DNA of 64,000 nucleotides from JAEHDI01 sp035455185 (GTDB lineage: Bacteria; Acidobacteriota; Terriglobia; Bryobacterales; Bryobacteraceae), in NCBI GenBank assembly GCA_035455185.1, contig DATIFQ010000543.1, forward strand, positions 26,843 through 90,842, written 5' to 3'. The number at the start of each line of letters is the position of its first letter. Position 1 is the stretch's first letter. A program made the position numbers and the translations under genes. The notes under the pieces were generated by a model. That model searched no databases and was not told where the DNA came from. It saw nothing but the letters and a program-made list of their open reading frames with translations. This document shows, one piece after another, positions 52,533 through 61,144 of this stretch.

Positions 52533-53774
52533 GTGGCAGCCACGCCTTGGATCAGTCTCCTCCGGCGCGCGGACGTCTTCTGGCTGGTGCTGGTCGCGGG
52601 GCTGGCGGCGGCCAGCCCGACGCGCTATCCGGGAGAGATCCCCCTGCTCTCCGCGCTCGCTATTGTTCAGGTCATCGAGGCGAAAGTCGGATTCTTCTCC
52701 ACTTCGCGCGGCAGCGTCGCCGCCAATCTGCTGAAACTGCTCCTGGGCTATTTCCTGATAGGCTACACGGGCGGCATCGAGAGCAGCTACTACCTGGTCC
52801 TCGTGCTTCCAGTCATCTCCGCCGCCGCCACGCTCGGCGTGATCGGGACGGTCGCATTCACACTGCTCGCCTGCGCCTCGTACCTTTCGTTCCTGCTCTA
52901 TATCGACTGGACACGATGGATCCTCCCGTCCGACCAGGTTCGCGAACTCGGCTTGCGCGCCACCTTCCTGGCGATCGTCGGTTTCCTCGCCTATCGCGTA
53001 GCCGAGGCAAAGGGCGAAGAGGCGCACCGGTATCAGGTGACGGCGCAGCAGCTTGCCGCTGCCAACCGCAGCCTGAAGGAGGCGGAAGCGGCCGTCAGCC
53101 GTTCCGAGCGGCTGGCCGCGCTCGGGCAGCTATCAGCCGGCCTCGCGCACGAACTGCGGAATCCGCTGGGGACGATTCGCGCTTCCGCCGAGATGCTCCG
53201 AAAGAACATTCCCGCCGAAAACTCGGTCGCCAACGAGCTTGCAGGTTTTATTTCCTCCGAGGTCGATCGAACGAATTCGCTGGTCACCCGGTTTCTGGAG
53301 TTCGCCAAACCACTCGCACTCCGCCTGCACAAAGCCGACCTGACGGAGGTCCTCGACCGGGCAGTGACGCGCTTTCAGCGGAGCCCGGCCGCCGTGCGGG
53401 TGTCCATTTACAAGAACTATTCTCCTGATATCCCGCCGTTCCCGCTCGACGTCGAGTTGATGGAACGGGTGGTCTTCAATCTGCTCGCCAACGCCGCCGA
53501 AGCCTCCCCTGCGGATGGCGCCGTGACGTTGAAGACCCGGCCGGTCGACGGAACCGTCGAGATTTCAGTCATCGACCGCGGCGCGGGTATCGACCCGAAG
53601 CACCGGGAAAGCATCTTCAACCCTTTCTTCACCACCAAACCGGATGGAGTCGGGCTCGGGCTCGCAATCGTCTCGAAGATCGTCGACCAGCATGGCGGTA
53701 AAATGACGGTCGAAAGCGAATTAGGCAGAGGCAGCGTGTTCCGCGTCTTTCTTCCGTTAGGCGGCACTGCTTGA
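52533..53774 (+). CDS. Membrane sensor histidine kinase, NtrB-like
   Basis: 413 residues. The first about 165 hold about six hydrophobic helices and no obvious sensor domain. A short coiled coil leads to HisKA with the phosphorylated His in LAALGQLSAGLAHELRNPLGTIRASAEML (about 195-225). HATPase_c has ERVVFNLLANAAEASP (N box), DRGAGIDPKHRESIFNPFFTTKPDGVGLGLAIVSKIV (G1, F, G2). The start is GTG at 52533. It is 9 bp upstream of its NtrC-type regulator, a clear pair. Confidence 0.93.
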   Translation: MAATPWISLLRRADVFWLVLVAGLAAASPTRYPGEIPLLSALAIVQVIEAKVGFFSTSRGSVAANLLKLLLGYFLIGYTGGIESSYYLVLVLPVISAAATLGVIGTVAFTLLACASYLSFLLYIDWTRWILPSDQVRELGLRATFLAIVGFLAYRVAEAKGEEAHRYQVTAQQLAAANRSLKEAEAAVSRSERLAALGQLSAGLAHELRNPLGTIRASAEMLRKNIPAENSVANELAGFISSEVDRTNSLVTRFLEFAKPLALRLHKADLTEVLDRAVTRFQRSPAAVRVSIYKNYSPDIPPFPLDVELMERVVFNLLANAAEASPADGAVTLKTRPVDGTVEISVIDRGAGIDPKHRESIFNPFFTTKPDGVGLGLAIVSKIVDQHGGKMTVESELGRGSVFRVFLPLGGTA

Positions 53775-53783
53775 GAATTCATC

Positions 53784-55157
53784 GTGAGTAAACACCGGAT
53801 TCTGGTTGTAGAGGACGAGGATAAGCTTCGGCGCGTTGTCGAGCTCCAGTTGCAGTCGGCGGGCTTCGAGGTGGACCAAGCAGCATCAGCCGAGGACGCC
53901 CTCAAGCTCTCCGACCGCGCCGACCTCGTCCTGACCGACCTGCGCCTCCCCGGAATGGATGGGCTGGAGTTGCTCGCCGTTCTGCGCCGGCAGAATTCGC
54001 GAACGCCCGTGGTGGTGATGACCGCCTTTGGAACCGTCGAAGGCGCCGTGGAAGCAATGAAAGCGGGTGCGTTCGACTTCCTGATGAAGCCTTTCTCGCT
54101 CGATCACTTGATGGCCGTCATCCAGAAGGCGCTCGAGGTCCGGGCGCTGCGGGACGAGAACATCAGCCTTCGGGAGGAGCTTGGCCGGCGCTACACGATC
54201 GACAACATCATCGGCCGCAGCAACGCGATGCAGGAGGTCTTCGCCACCGTCATGCGCGTCGCGCCGACGCGCGCCACCGTGCTGATCGCCGGGGAAAGCG
54301 GCGTTGGCAAGGATCTGATCGCCCGCGCCATCCATTACCACTCGCCTCGGCGCGATCGTCCGTTCGTGAAGATCAACTGTTCGGCGCTTCCCGAGAACCT
54401 CATGGAGAGCGAGCTGTTCGGCTTCGAGAAGGGCGCCTTCACCGGCGCGGTCGCCGCCAAGCCGGGTAAATTCGAACAGGCCGACACGGGCACCGCGTTT
54501 CTCGACGAGATCGGGGATGTGCCCGCCTCGGTACAGGTGAAACTCCTGCGCGTGCTTCAGGAACGTGAGTTCGAGCGCCTCGGCAGCAACAAGACGCGCC
54601 ATATCGACGTCCGCATCGTTGCCGCCACCAACCAGGATCTGCGTGCGGCGCTCGAGCAGGGAACATTTCGCGAGGACCTCTATTACAGGCTCAACGTCGT
54701 TCCGATGAACATCCCACCTCTGCGCGAAAGGAAAGAGGATATCCCGTTTCTGGCCGAGCACTTCGTCATGAAGCTAACACGGGATGCCGGCTCGCGCGTC
54801 GAGTCGATTACCGAAGCGGCGGTCCGCAAGTTGATGGAGTACCACTGGCCCGGCAATGTGCGAGAACTGGAGAATGTGATCGAGCGGAGTCTGGTGCTAT
54901 GCACGGGAACAAAGCTGGATGCCGGAGACATCAAGCTGGACACGACTCCTCGGGCAGTGGCGCCGCCGTCCGGACAGTTCCTCCCCGAAGGCCTCACCCT
55001 CGACGAACACGAGCAGACGATCATACGCGAGGCCCTGCGCCGCTCCGGCGGCAACAAGAGCCAGGCGGCGCGCCTGCTCGGACTGACGCGCAACGCCTTG
55101 CGCTACCGGCTGTCACAGATGGGACTGGAAAGCCTGGACGCTTCGTCGCAGGGCTGA
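53784..55157 (+). CDS. Sigma54-dependent response regulator, NtrC family
   Basis: 457 residues. The receiver domain (about 1-120) has VVEDEDKLR, the phospho-accepting Asp in DLVLTDLRLPGMDG and the Lys of LMKPFS. The AAA+ domain (about 145-380) has GESGVGKDLIAR (Walker A), GAFTGA loop FEKGAFTGA (contacts sigma54), and GTAFLDEIGDVP (Walker B). The Fis-type HTH (about 415-450) has GGNKSQAARLLGLTRNALRYRLSQ. The start is GTG at 53784. Targets are not visible: I found no convincing -24/-12 promoter nearby. Confidence 0.95.
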   Translation: MSKHRILVVEDEDKLRRVVELQLQSAGFEVDQAASAEDALKLSDRADLVLTDLRLPGMDGLELLAVLRRQNSRTPVVVMTAFGTVEGAVEAMKAGAFDFLMKPFSLDHLMAVIQKALEVRALRDENISLREELGRRYTIDNIIGRSNAMQEVFATVMRVAPTRATVLIAGESGVGKDLIARAIHYHSPRRDRPFVKINCSALPENLMESELFGFEKGAFTGAVAAKPGKFEQADTGTAFLDEIGDVPASVQVKLLRVLQEREFERLGSNKTRHIDVRIVAATNQDLRAALEQGTFREDLYYRLNVVPMNIPPLRERKEDIPFLAEHFVMKLTRDAGSRVESITEAAVRKLMEYHWPGNVRELENVIERSLVLCTGTKLDAGDIKLDTTPRAVAPPSGQFLPEGLTLDEHEQTIIREALRRSGGNKSQAARLLGLTRNALRYRLSQMGLESLDASSQG

Positions 55158-55202
55158 AATCCGTCTCCCATCCTGCCGCGCGAACCGGTAAACTCTTCCA
55201 AC

Positions 55203-56447
55203 ATGAACCGACGTGACTTCCTGTCGCACACCGGCGCTGCCGGCCTGTCCGCACAAGCTCAGGCGATCGCCGTCGAGGGTCCCCGTTATGCCGGCAAGCC
55301 CGCCCTCAGGATTACCGACATCCAGCCTTTCCTGGTCGGCCTCGGCGGTCGCAACTACTGCTTCGTCAAGGTGCTGACCGACCAGGAGATCCACGGATTT
55401 GGCGAGGCTTACTCGGTCGGACCTGATGAGGCCACTGTCGCTACCATCCGCGACTTCAAACACTGGCTTGTGGGCAAGGACCCCCGCAATGTCGAGTACC
55501 TGTGGGCCATGATGTACCAGTTCACCCGCTTTCCCGGCGGCGCCGTCATCAACGCCGCCATCAGCGGCATCGAGCATGCGCTTTGGGACATCGCTGGTAA
55601 GGCCGCCGGTTTGCCCGTCTACATGCTTCTCGGCGGCAAGTGCCGCGAGAAGGTTCGGGTCTATCAGTCGGCGGGAGGCGCCACCCCGGCGGAACTCGCC
55701 GCGAGTTCGCAACGCCTGATCTCGAAGTACGGATACACGGCGCTGAAGATGGCGCCGTACCCGCCGGGCTCAAGCAAACTCCCCTACAACGCCGTCACAC
55801 GCGCCGCCGCCGAACGGGCACAGGCGGCCCGCGAGGCTGTCGGACCCGATGTCGATCTTGGATTTGACGTCCACGCCACCCTCTTCGAACCGGTCAGGGC
55901 CTTTCAGATTGCCGAGGCCCTTAAGCCTGCCCGGCCATTTTTCATCGAAGAACCGCTCCGTATGGAGAATGTCGACGCACTCGCGGAGCTAAAGCGGAAG
56001 ATCGAGATTCCGCTCGCTACCGGCGAGTGCCTTTACACGAAGTTTGAGTTCCGCGAGATCCTCGCCAGGCAGGCGGCGGACATCGTTCAGCCTGACGTCT
56101 GCCTGACCGGAGGGATCATGGAATTAAAGAAGATTGCTGCCATGGCCGAGGCGCACTATGTTGTGGTGGCCCCGCACAACCCCATGGGTCCACTCGCCAC
56201 GATGGTCAACGTCCACTTCGCCGCCTCCACGCCGAATTTCCTGATTTTGGAATACCACCCCGACGACACGTCGCCCCGCAAGGACATGATCAAGGATCCG
56301 ATCCTGGTAAAGGATGGCTACCTGCCCATACCGGACAAACCCGGCTGGGGTTACGAAATGAACGAGGAGGCCTTCAAACATCATCCGCCGAAACCGTGGC
56401 ATCGTGGCTTCGCGTTCCGGTCCGACGGCTCACCGGATTTCATCTGA
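55203..56447 (+). CDS. Tat-exported enolase-superfamily dehydratase-like protein
   Basis: 414 residues. NRRDFLSHTGAAGLSA is a twin-arginine-like signal. The mandelate racemase/galactonate dehydratase-type barrel has KCREKVRVYQSAGG, the metal ligands Asp in DLGFDVHA (with the extra His of the D-x-H type), Glu in FFIEEPLR, Glu in ATGECLYTK, and the general-base His in VVAPHNPMG. This D-x-H plus HNP pattern is that of D-galactonate dehydratase and related acid-sugar dehydratases. The exact substrate is unknown. It lies 45 bp after the NtrC-like gene. Confidence 0.87.
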   Translation: MNRRDFLSHTGAAGLSAQAQAIAVEGPRYAGKPALRITDIQPFLVGLGGRNYCFVKVLTDQEIHGFGEAYSVGPDEATVATIRDFKHWLVGKDPRNVEYLWAMMYQFTRFPGGAVINAAISGIEHALWDIAGKAAGLPVYMLLGGKCREKVRVYQSAGGATPAELAASSQRLISKYGYTALKMAPYPPGSSKLPYNAVTRAAAERAQAAREAVGPDVDLGFDVHATLFEPVRAFQIAEALKPARPFFIEEPLRMENVDALAELKRKIEIPLATGECLYTKFEFREILARQAADIVQPDVCLTGGIMELKKIAAMAEAHYVVVAPHNPMGPLATMVNVHFAASTPNFLILEYHPDDTSPRKDMIKDPILVKDGYLPIPDKPGWGYEMNEEAFKHHPPKPWHRGFAFRSDGSPDFI

Positions 56448-56459
56448 CGGCTTGACGAG

Positions 56460-57779
56460 CTACAACCGCACAATCTTCTCCGACTGGAACGCTCTCATCG
56501 CGTTCCGTGTGTCCACGATCAGCCGCGCCTTCTCGAGCAGCTTGGCGTAGTCGAACGCCGAGTGGTCGGTGACGATTAGGACACAGTCGGCTTCGGCCGC
56601 CCCTTCGTCCGCCGCCTTGCTACACAGTTCGACACCGTCCTTCTTCAACACCGGCACATGGGGATCCGAGTACGTCAACTGCGCCCCCCGCTTTTCGAGC
56701 AGCAGGATGATGTCCAGCGCCGGCGACTCGCGCACGTCGTCCACGTCCCGCTTGTACGCGACGCCCATGATGTGGATACGCGAGCCGCGCAACGGCTTGC
56801 TGTGGTCGTTCAGGGCGTTCTGCACTTTGTCGACCACGAATTGCGGCATTTGCCCGTTGATATAACCGGCCAGTTCAATGAAGCGTGCCTCGATCCCCGC
56901 CTGTTTCGTCTTCCAGGAAAGGTAGAACGGATCGATTGGAATGCAGTGGCCGCCGAGCCCCGGTCCCGGATAGAACGGCATGAATCCGAACGGCTTGGTA
57001 GCCGCCGCGTCGATCACCTCCCACACGTTGATGCCCATGCGGTCGCACATCAGCGCCATTTCGTTGACCATGGCGATGTTGATCATGCGAAACGTGTTTT
57101 CGAGCAGCTTCACCATCTCGGCGACCTGCGTCGAGCTGACCGGAACGACTTTTTCGAGCGCCTGTTCGTAAAACATGGCGCCCATTCCGGTGCACGCCTT
57201 CGTTACCCCGCCGACCACCTTCGGAATGTTCGAGGTCTGGTACATCGCGTTGCCAGGATCGACGCGCTCCGGCGAGAAGCAGAGGAAGAACTCCTCACCG
57301 ACCCGCATGCCGGGCCGGGTGAACATCGGCAACAGCAACTCATCGGTGGTTCCTGGGTAGGTCGTCGACTCCAGGATCAACAGCATTCCCGGATGCATGT
57401 GCCTGGCGATCTCCTGGCAAGCGGAGACGATGTAACTCATGTCCGGGTCCTTAGTTTTCCGCAGTGGCGTCGGCACACAGATATTGATCGTGTCGAGACC
57501 GGCCACCGCCGCGAAGTCGGTGGTCGCGCGAAGCTTTCCCGCCGCCACCAGTGGCGCAAGCACGGCCCCGGGTACGTCCTGAACATACGAATCGCCCGAG
57601 TTCAGCCTCTCCGCCTTGGTCTTGTCCAGGTCAACGCCGGTCACGGCGAAGCCAGCCTTCGCAAACTCGACAGCCAGCGGCAGTCCGACGTATCCCAGCC
57701 CGACGACGCCCACTCTTGCCGTCCGGTTCTTTATTTTCTGTTCCAGCGCCTTCGCCACGGCGTTTGCTTCCGTTGCCAT
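56460..57779 (-). CDS. Nucleotide-sugar dehydrogenase (UDP-GlcNAc/ManNAc type, WbpA/WecC-like)
   Basis: 439 residues. NAD Rossmann region RVGVVGLGYVGLPLAVEFAKAGFAVTGVD. Substrate region FSPERVDPGNAMYQTSNIPKVVGG. Catalytic Cys in YPGPGLGGHCIPIDPFYLSWKT. C-terminal domain IHIMGVAYKRDVDDVRESPAL. It oxidises a UDP-sugar C6 to the uronic acid for cell-surface polysaccharides. It starts 13 bp after dapF and ends a four-gene operon with pfkB and a membrane glycosyltransferase. Confidence 0.93.
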   Translation of the reverse strand: MATEANAVAKALEQKIKNRTARVGVVGLGYVGLPLAVEFAKAGFAVTGVDLDKTKAERLNSGDSYVQDVPGAVLAPLVAAGKLRATTDFAAVAGLDTINICVPTPLRKTKDPDMSYIVSACQEIARHMHPGMLLILESTTYPGTTDELLLPMFTRPGMRVGEEFFLCFSPERVDPGNAMYQTSNIPKVVGGVTKACTGMGAMFYEQALEKVVPVSSTQVAEMVKLLENTFRMINIAMVNEMALMCDRMGINVWEVIDAAATKPFGFMPFYPGPGLGGHCIPIDPFYLSWKTKQAGIEARFIELAGYINGQMPQFVVDKVQNALNDHSKPLRGSRIHIMGVAYKRDVDDVRESPALDIILLLEKRGAQLTYSDPHVPVLKKDGVELCSKAADEGAAEADCVLIVTDHSAFDYAKLLEKARLIVDTRNAMRAFQSEKIVRL

Positions 57780-57791
57780 CGCTTGCCTTTC

Positions 57792-58598
57792 TCAGTCCAG
57801 GTAGTACTCGCCGCCGGCGACGATCTCGGCCGGCCCCGTGAGGTAAACGGAGCCGTCCCACCGTGCGTCGAGGGGACCGCCCTCCGTCAGAATGCGCACC
57901 GGGCTCTCCACCAGTCCCCGGAGCGCCGCCGCCCATGCCGCGCCGGTGGAGCCGGTCCCCGAACTCATCGTTTCGCCTGCTCCGCGCTCGTAGAACCGAA
58001 CCTCTATGGAGTGCCGGTCGAGCGGCCGTACGAACGACACATTTGTGCGCCTCGGGAACTGTGGATGACATTCGATCTCGGCCCCCGTTTTCCGCCAGTC
58101 GAACTCGAAGTTCTCGACGAAAACGGCGCACTGCGGATTGCCGACATCCAGGATCGTCACCTCAAGAGTGCCGGTGGAGAGCGGCAGGGGAAACCGGAGT
58201 TCTTCTGGTTTCCAACTCGGACGGCCCATATCCATCTCGAACAAGTACCGCAGCCTGTCCCGGTTCCCGACACGCAGTTCCTTCAGCCCGGCGCCGGTCA
58301 GAATGCGCACCGTCTCCGCACCCAGCCCGCTATCAAGAAGAAACGCGGCCGCGCAACGGGTGCCGTTGCCGGAAATCTCCGCCTCGCTCCCATCGGCGTT
58401 GAACAAGCGGATAACGGCATGGTGGCCTGACTCCGGGCCGGCCGGCGTCACTAGCATCCAGCCGTCGGCGCCGATGCCGCTGTGCCGGTCGCAGATCGCC
58501 TCGGCCACGGAGGGGAGATTCTCGAGCGGCGCCTCGTTGGTCCACGTAAGCAGGAAATCATTCCGGGCGCCGTGTGCCTTTGTAAATGGGATTCTCAT
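57792..58598 (-). CDS. dapF: DapF-like diaminopimelate epimerase with altered active site
   Basis: About 268 residues from ATG 58598 (MRIPFTKAHGARNDFLL), overlapping the upstream stop by 4 bp. The fold is clearly DapF: DRHSGIGADG, LFNADGSEAEISGNGTRCAA with the first active-site Cys (82), and ERGAGET with the Glu (209). The second Cys (of the usual ACGTG) is Ser213 here (MSSGTGSTG). The His of the usual GNPHC is Gln156 (GNPQC). So one member of each catalytic dyad is changed. It may be an epimerase with changed chemistry, a different isomerase, or inactive. Canonical function is therefore in doubt. Confidence 0.88.
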   Translation of the reverse strand: MRIPFTKAHGARNDFLLTWTNEAPLENLPSVAEAICDRHSGIGADGWMLVTPAGPESGHHAVIRLFNADGSEAEISGNGTRCAAAFLLDSGLGAETVRILTGAGLKELRVGNRDRLRYLFEMDMGRPSWKPEELRFPLPLSTGTLEVTILDVGNPQCAVFVENFEFDWRKTGAEIECHPQFPRRTNVSFVRPLDRHSIEVRFYERGAGETMSSGTGSTGAAWAAALRGLVESPVRILTEGGPLDARWDGSVYLTGPAEIVAGGEYYLD

Positions 58599-60193
58599 AT
58601 GCCTGAGGTGTCTCCGTGCAGTGGCAGGGCGGGACGTAGCCACGCCGGCGCCCCGGCGCGCCGGTAAATGTGAATCACCGGCGCCCCCTTCACCACGATC
58701 GTCTTGACGCACTTGTAACGCGGGCCGTGGCGTTGCGCCCTGACGATCGCATCCGAGACCTTGTCGCCCGCGATGGTCAACGCCCAATCTTCCCATAGGA
58801 AGAGGTCCGGCCTTCCGGCTGCCGCCTCCCAATGCGGGACGTTGCCGTTGTGGAATCCCTCATGGAGAGGGATGCCCGCCTCCCTCAGCACGCCCGCCAG
58901 GTCGCCGAACGAGAAGAAGATTCCTTGGCCCGGACGGTAGTTCTCCCGCAGGAACACTGCAGCCTCCCTCGTCCACTTCCGCCGCGCCTCGGAGTTCACC
59001 TGAGACTCTTTCCAGCAAACCCACGCGTCCGGACGCGGCGCGAACGCCCATGGAGAAACCGAAGCGGCGGCGATCCCCAATGCCGCCCAGCCTCTCGCTC
59101 GCACCGGCAGCACGGAGGCGAGCGCTCCCGCGCACAAGGCTAGGAGCGGCAGAGCCTCCAGCCCATATCGAGTGTTGTAGTACGTGTTCGGCCAAAGATG
59201 AGGGACGAAAATCGGCGTAGACCCCGAGTGCATACTCCATAGGATGAACGCAGCCGGCAGCGCCGGCAGAACCAGCGCCCAGAACCGCCGTTTCCACAGC
59301 GCCGCAATCGCGCCGGCCATGGCCAGCCATGCAAGCGGACGGCCCGCGCACAACATAACTGCGTCGTGGAAGTAGAGCCAAGCCTTTCCCCAATCGTGGT
59401 CGCCGGGATACTTCGCCATCCCACCCACCAGCGCCCGTTGATAGATCGCCTTCGCCGAGTACGGCCCGCGATAGAACTCCAGGCAATCGCCCCAGTACCA
59501 CCAGTTGTGAGCCAGCCAATAAAGGGGGCCGAGCGACGCCACCGCGCCGAACACCAGAGCCCACGTCAGCCTCCGGCGCTTCGCCGCGAGAAGGAAGTAC
59601 GCCGTTACGAACGGGATCAGGAACCACCCTTCGTAACGGGTGAGCGTGCCCGCCAGCGCGGCAATCCCCGCGCCAAGCACCGCTCCCCCCGACTGGGTGT
59701 CGCGGAACCGCACGGTGAAGTACAGGAGCGCCGCGAGGCAGGCAAAAAAAACCGGCTCCGTCATCGGCGCCGCCTGGAGATACAGAAGATTTGGATTCAG
59801 TGCGAATGCTGCCAGCGATGCCGCCGCTGCCGCCCGGCTGTCGAACGCGCGCCGCGCTGCCGAATAGAGGAATGCCCCTGCCAGAACGTAACAAACCGCC
59901 ACGGGGATCGCTCCCGCCAGGCCGCTGCGCCACCACCCGTCATCTCTCGCCAGTGGGATCATCAGCGCGTGCGGCAGGGGAAGCCACACTGTACCGATCT
60001 GAAAGTACGCCGGGGTCCGCGAATCGAGCACACGGCGGGCGATGTTCAGGTGCGCCTCCGCATCGCCATAGAACAAAGTCCAGCCTTCACGGGCGCACCA
60101 CAGCACCGCGGCCGCGCTCACGGCCGCCAGTAGAGGCAGTACCACGAAAGGATCAAAACCCGGTAAACGCTTTGAATTCTTGGAAGCGGCCAT
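58595..60193 (-). CDS. GT-C-type membrane glycosyltransferase (ArnT/PMT-like)
   Basis: 532 residues with about ten hydrophobic helices. The first loop has DAEAHLNIARRVLDS (acidic motif of GT-C enzymes) and LPHALMIPLARDD. A mid-protein loop has NTYYNTRYGLEALPLLALCAG. The C-terminal about 140 residues are soluble and periplasmic-like. Lipid-linked sugar is the usual donor in this family. The start at ATG 60193 overlaps the end of pfkB by 41 bp and the stop overlaps dapF by 4 bp. Target unknown. Confidence 0.8.
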   Translation of the reverse strand: MAASKNSKRLPGFDPFVVLPLLAAVSAAAVLWCAREGWTLFYGDAEAHLNIARRVLDSRTPAYFQIGTVWLPLPHALMIPLARDDGWWRSGLAGAIPVAVCYVLAGAFLYSAARRAFDSRAAAAASLAAFALNPNLLYLQAAPMTEPVFFACLAALLYFTVRFRDTQSGGAVLGAGIAALAGTLTRYEGWFLIPFVTAYFLLAAKRRRLTWALVFGAVASLGPLYWLAHNWWYWGDCLEFYRGPYSAKAIYQRALVGGMAKYPGDHDWGKAWLYFHDAVMLCAGRPLAWLAMAGAIAALWKRRFWALVLPALPAAFILWSMHSGSTPIFVPHLWPNTYYNTRYGLEALPLLALCAGALASVLPVRARGWAALGIAAASVSPWAFAPRPDAWVCWKESQVNSEARRKWTREAAVFLRENYRPGQGIFFSFGDLAGVLREAGIPLHEGFHNGNVPHWEAAAGRPDLFLWEDWALTIAGDKVSDAIVRAQRHGPRYKCVKTIVVKGAPVIHIYRRAGAPAWLRPALPLHGDTSGI

Positions 60194-61070
60194 CGATCTC
60201 CGCGCGCGTCAGGGTACGAAATCGCTCGACACCGAACATTTCGCAACAGTAGCTTCCCATGACCGAACCGTATACCACTGCGTTGCGCAGGTGCCTGTCG
60301 TCAATCGCTCCTTTGGACGGATCGGCGCCCTGTTCGGCAAGGTAGCCGATGAAGCCGCCTGCAAAGCAGTCTCCTGCGCCCGTCGGATCGAAGACTTGCT
60401 CCAGCATGTAACCCGGCGCAGTGAAGTGCCCGTCGCGGCGGAACAGAACCGCGCCGTACTCTCCCCGCTTCACTACCAGGGTGTGCGGGCCCATGTCAAG
60501 AATGGCGTGGGCTGCCCGGCGCAGGTTGTGCTCGCCCGAAAGTTGGCGCGCCTCGCTGTCGTTAATGAGCAGGAAGTCCCATTCCCGGATCGTTTCCAAC
60601 AACTCCTCGCGGTAGTCCTTGATCCAGTAGTTCATCGTGTCGCCACCCGCCAGCCGCAGTCCGTTCATTTGCTCGCGCACGCTCCGCTGTAGCGCCGGCT
60701 GGATGTTGCCAAGCATCAGGTACGGCTGTTTCTTGTAGTGCTCCGGCAGTTTCGGCTGGAAATCGGCGAACACGTTGAGGTCGGTCCGAAGGGTCGTCCG
60801 GTCATTCATGTCCGCCGAGTAAATGCCCTGCCAATAAAAGCTCTTGCCGGGAACGCGTTCGAGGCCCGTCAGATCGATGCCCCGGCTGCTCAAGAAATCT
60901 TCATCCTCGCGGGTGAAATCGTCACCCACCACGGCAACGATCTTAACGTCAGTGAAATAGCTGGCCGCCAACGAGATATACGTGCAGGCGCCGCCAAGAA
61001 TCCGGTCGACGCGTCCGTGCGGTGTCTCAATGCCGTCATAGGCGACCGAGCCAACTACAACAAGCGACAT
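60153..61070 (-). CDS. PfkB-family carbohydrate kinase
   Basis: 305 residues. The N-terminus VVGSVAYDGIETPHGRVDRILGGACTYISLAAS has the sugar-binding region of the ribokinase/PfkB family. The C-terminal motif DPTGAGDCFAGGFIGYL carries the catalytic Asp. The lid and substrate residues do not tell which sugar or nucleoside is used. First gene of the operon with the GT-C, dapF-like and nucleotide-sugar dehydrogenase genes. Divergent from the metallophosphoesterase gene. Confidence 0.92.
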   Translation of the reverse strand: MSLVVVGSVAYDGIETPHGRVDRILGGACTYISLAASYFTDVKIVAVVGDDFTREDEDFLSSRGIDLTGLERVPGKSFYWQGIYSADMNDRTTLRTDLNVFADFQPKLPEHYKKQPYLMLGNIQPALQRSVREQMNGLRLAGGDTMNYWIKDYREELLETIREWDFLLINDSEARQLSGEHNLRRAAHAILDMGPHTLVVKRGEYGAVLFRRDGHFTAPGYMLEQVFDPTGAGDCFAGGFIGYLAEQGADPSKGAIDDRHLRNAVVYGSVMGSYCCEMFGVERFRTLTRAEIDGRFQEFKAFTGF

Positions 61071-61144
61071 TTCTTGATTGTAGCCGTGGCGCAGGCTTCA
61101 CACAGGCCTTCCGTCCGCTCGCGTTACAATGAAGGATCCCGATC

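Noticed and set aside
56658..58430. A 590-codon open frame on the plus strand
   Set aside because: Antisense to the nucleotide-sugar dehydrogenase and dapF genes, crossing both; composition (His, Arg, Asp) is that of a shadow.
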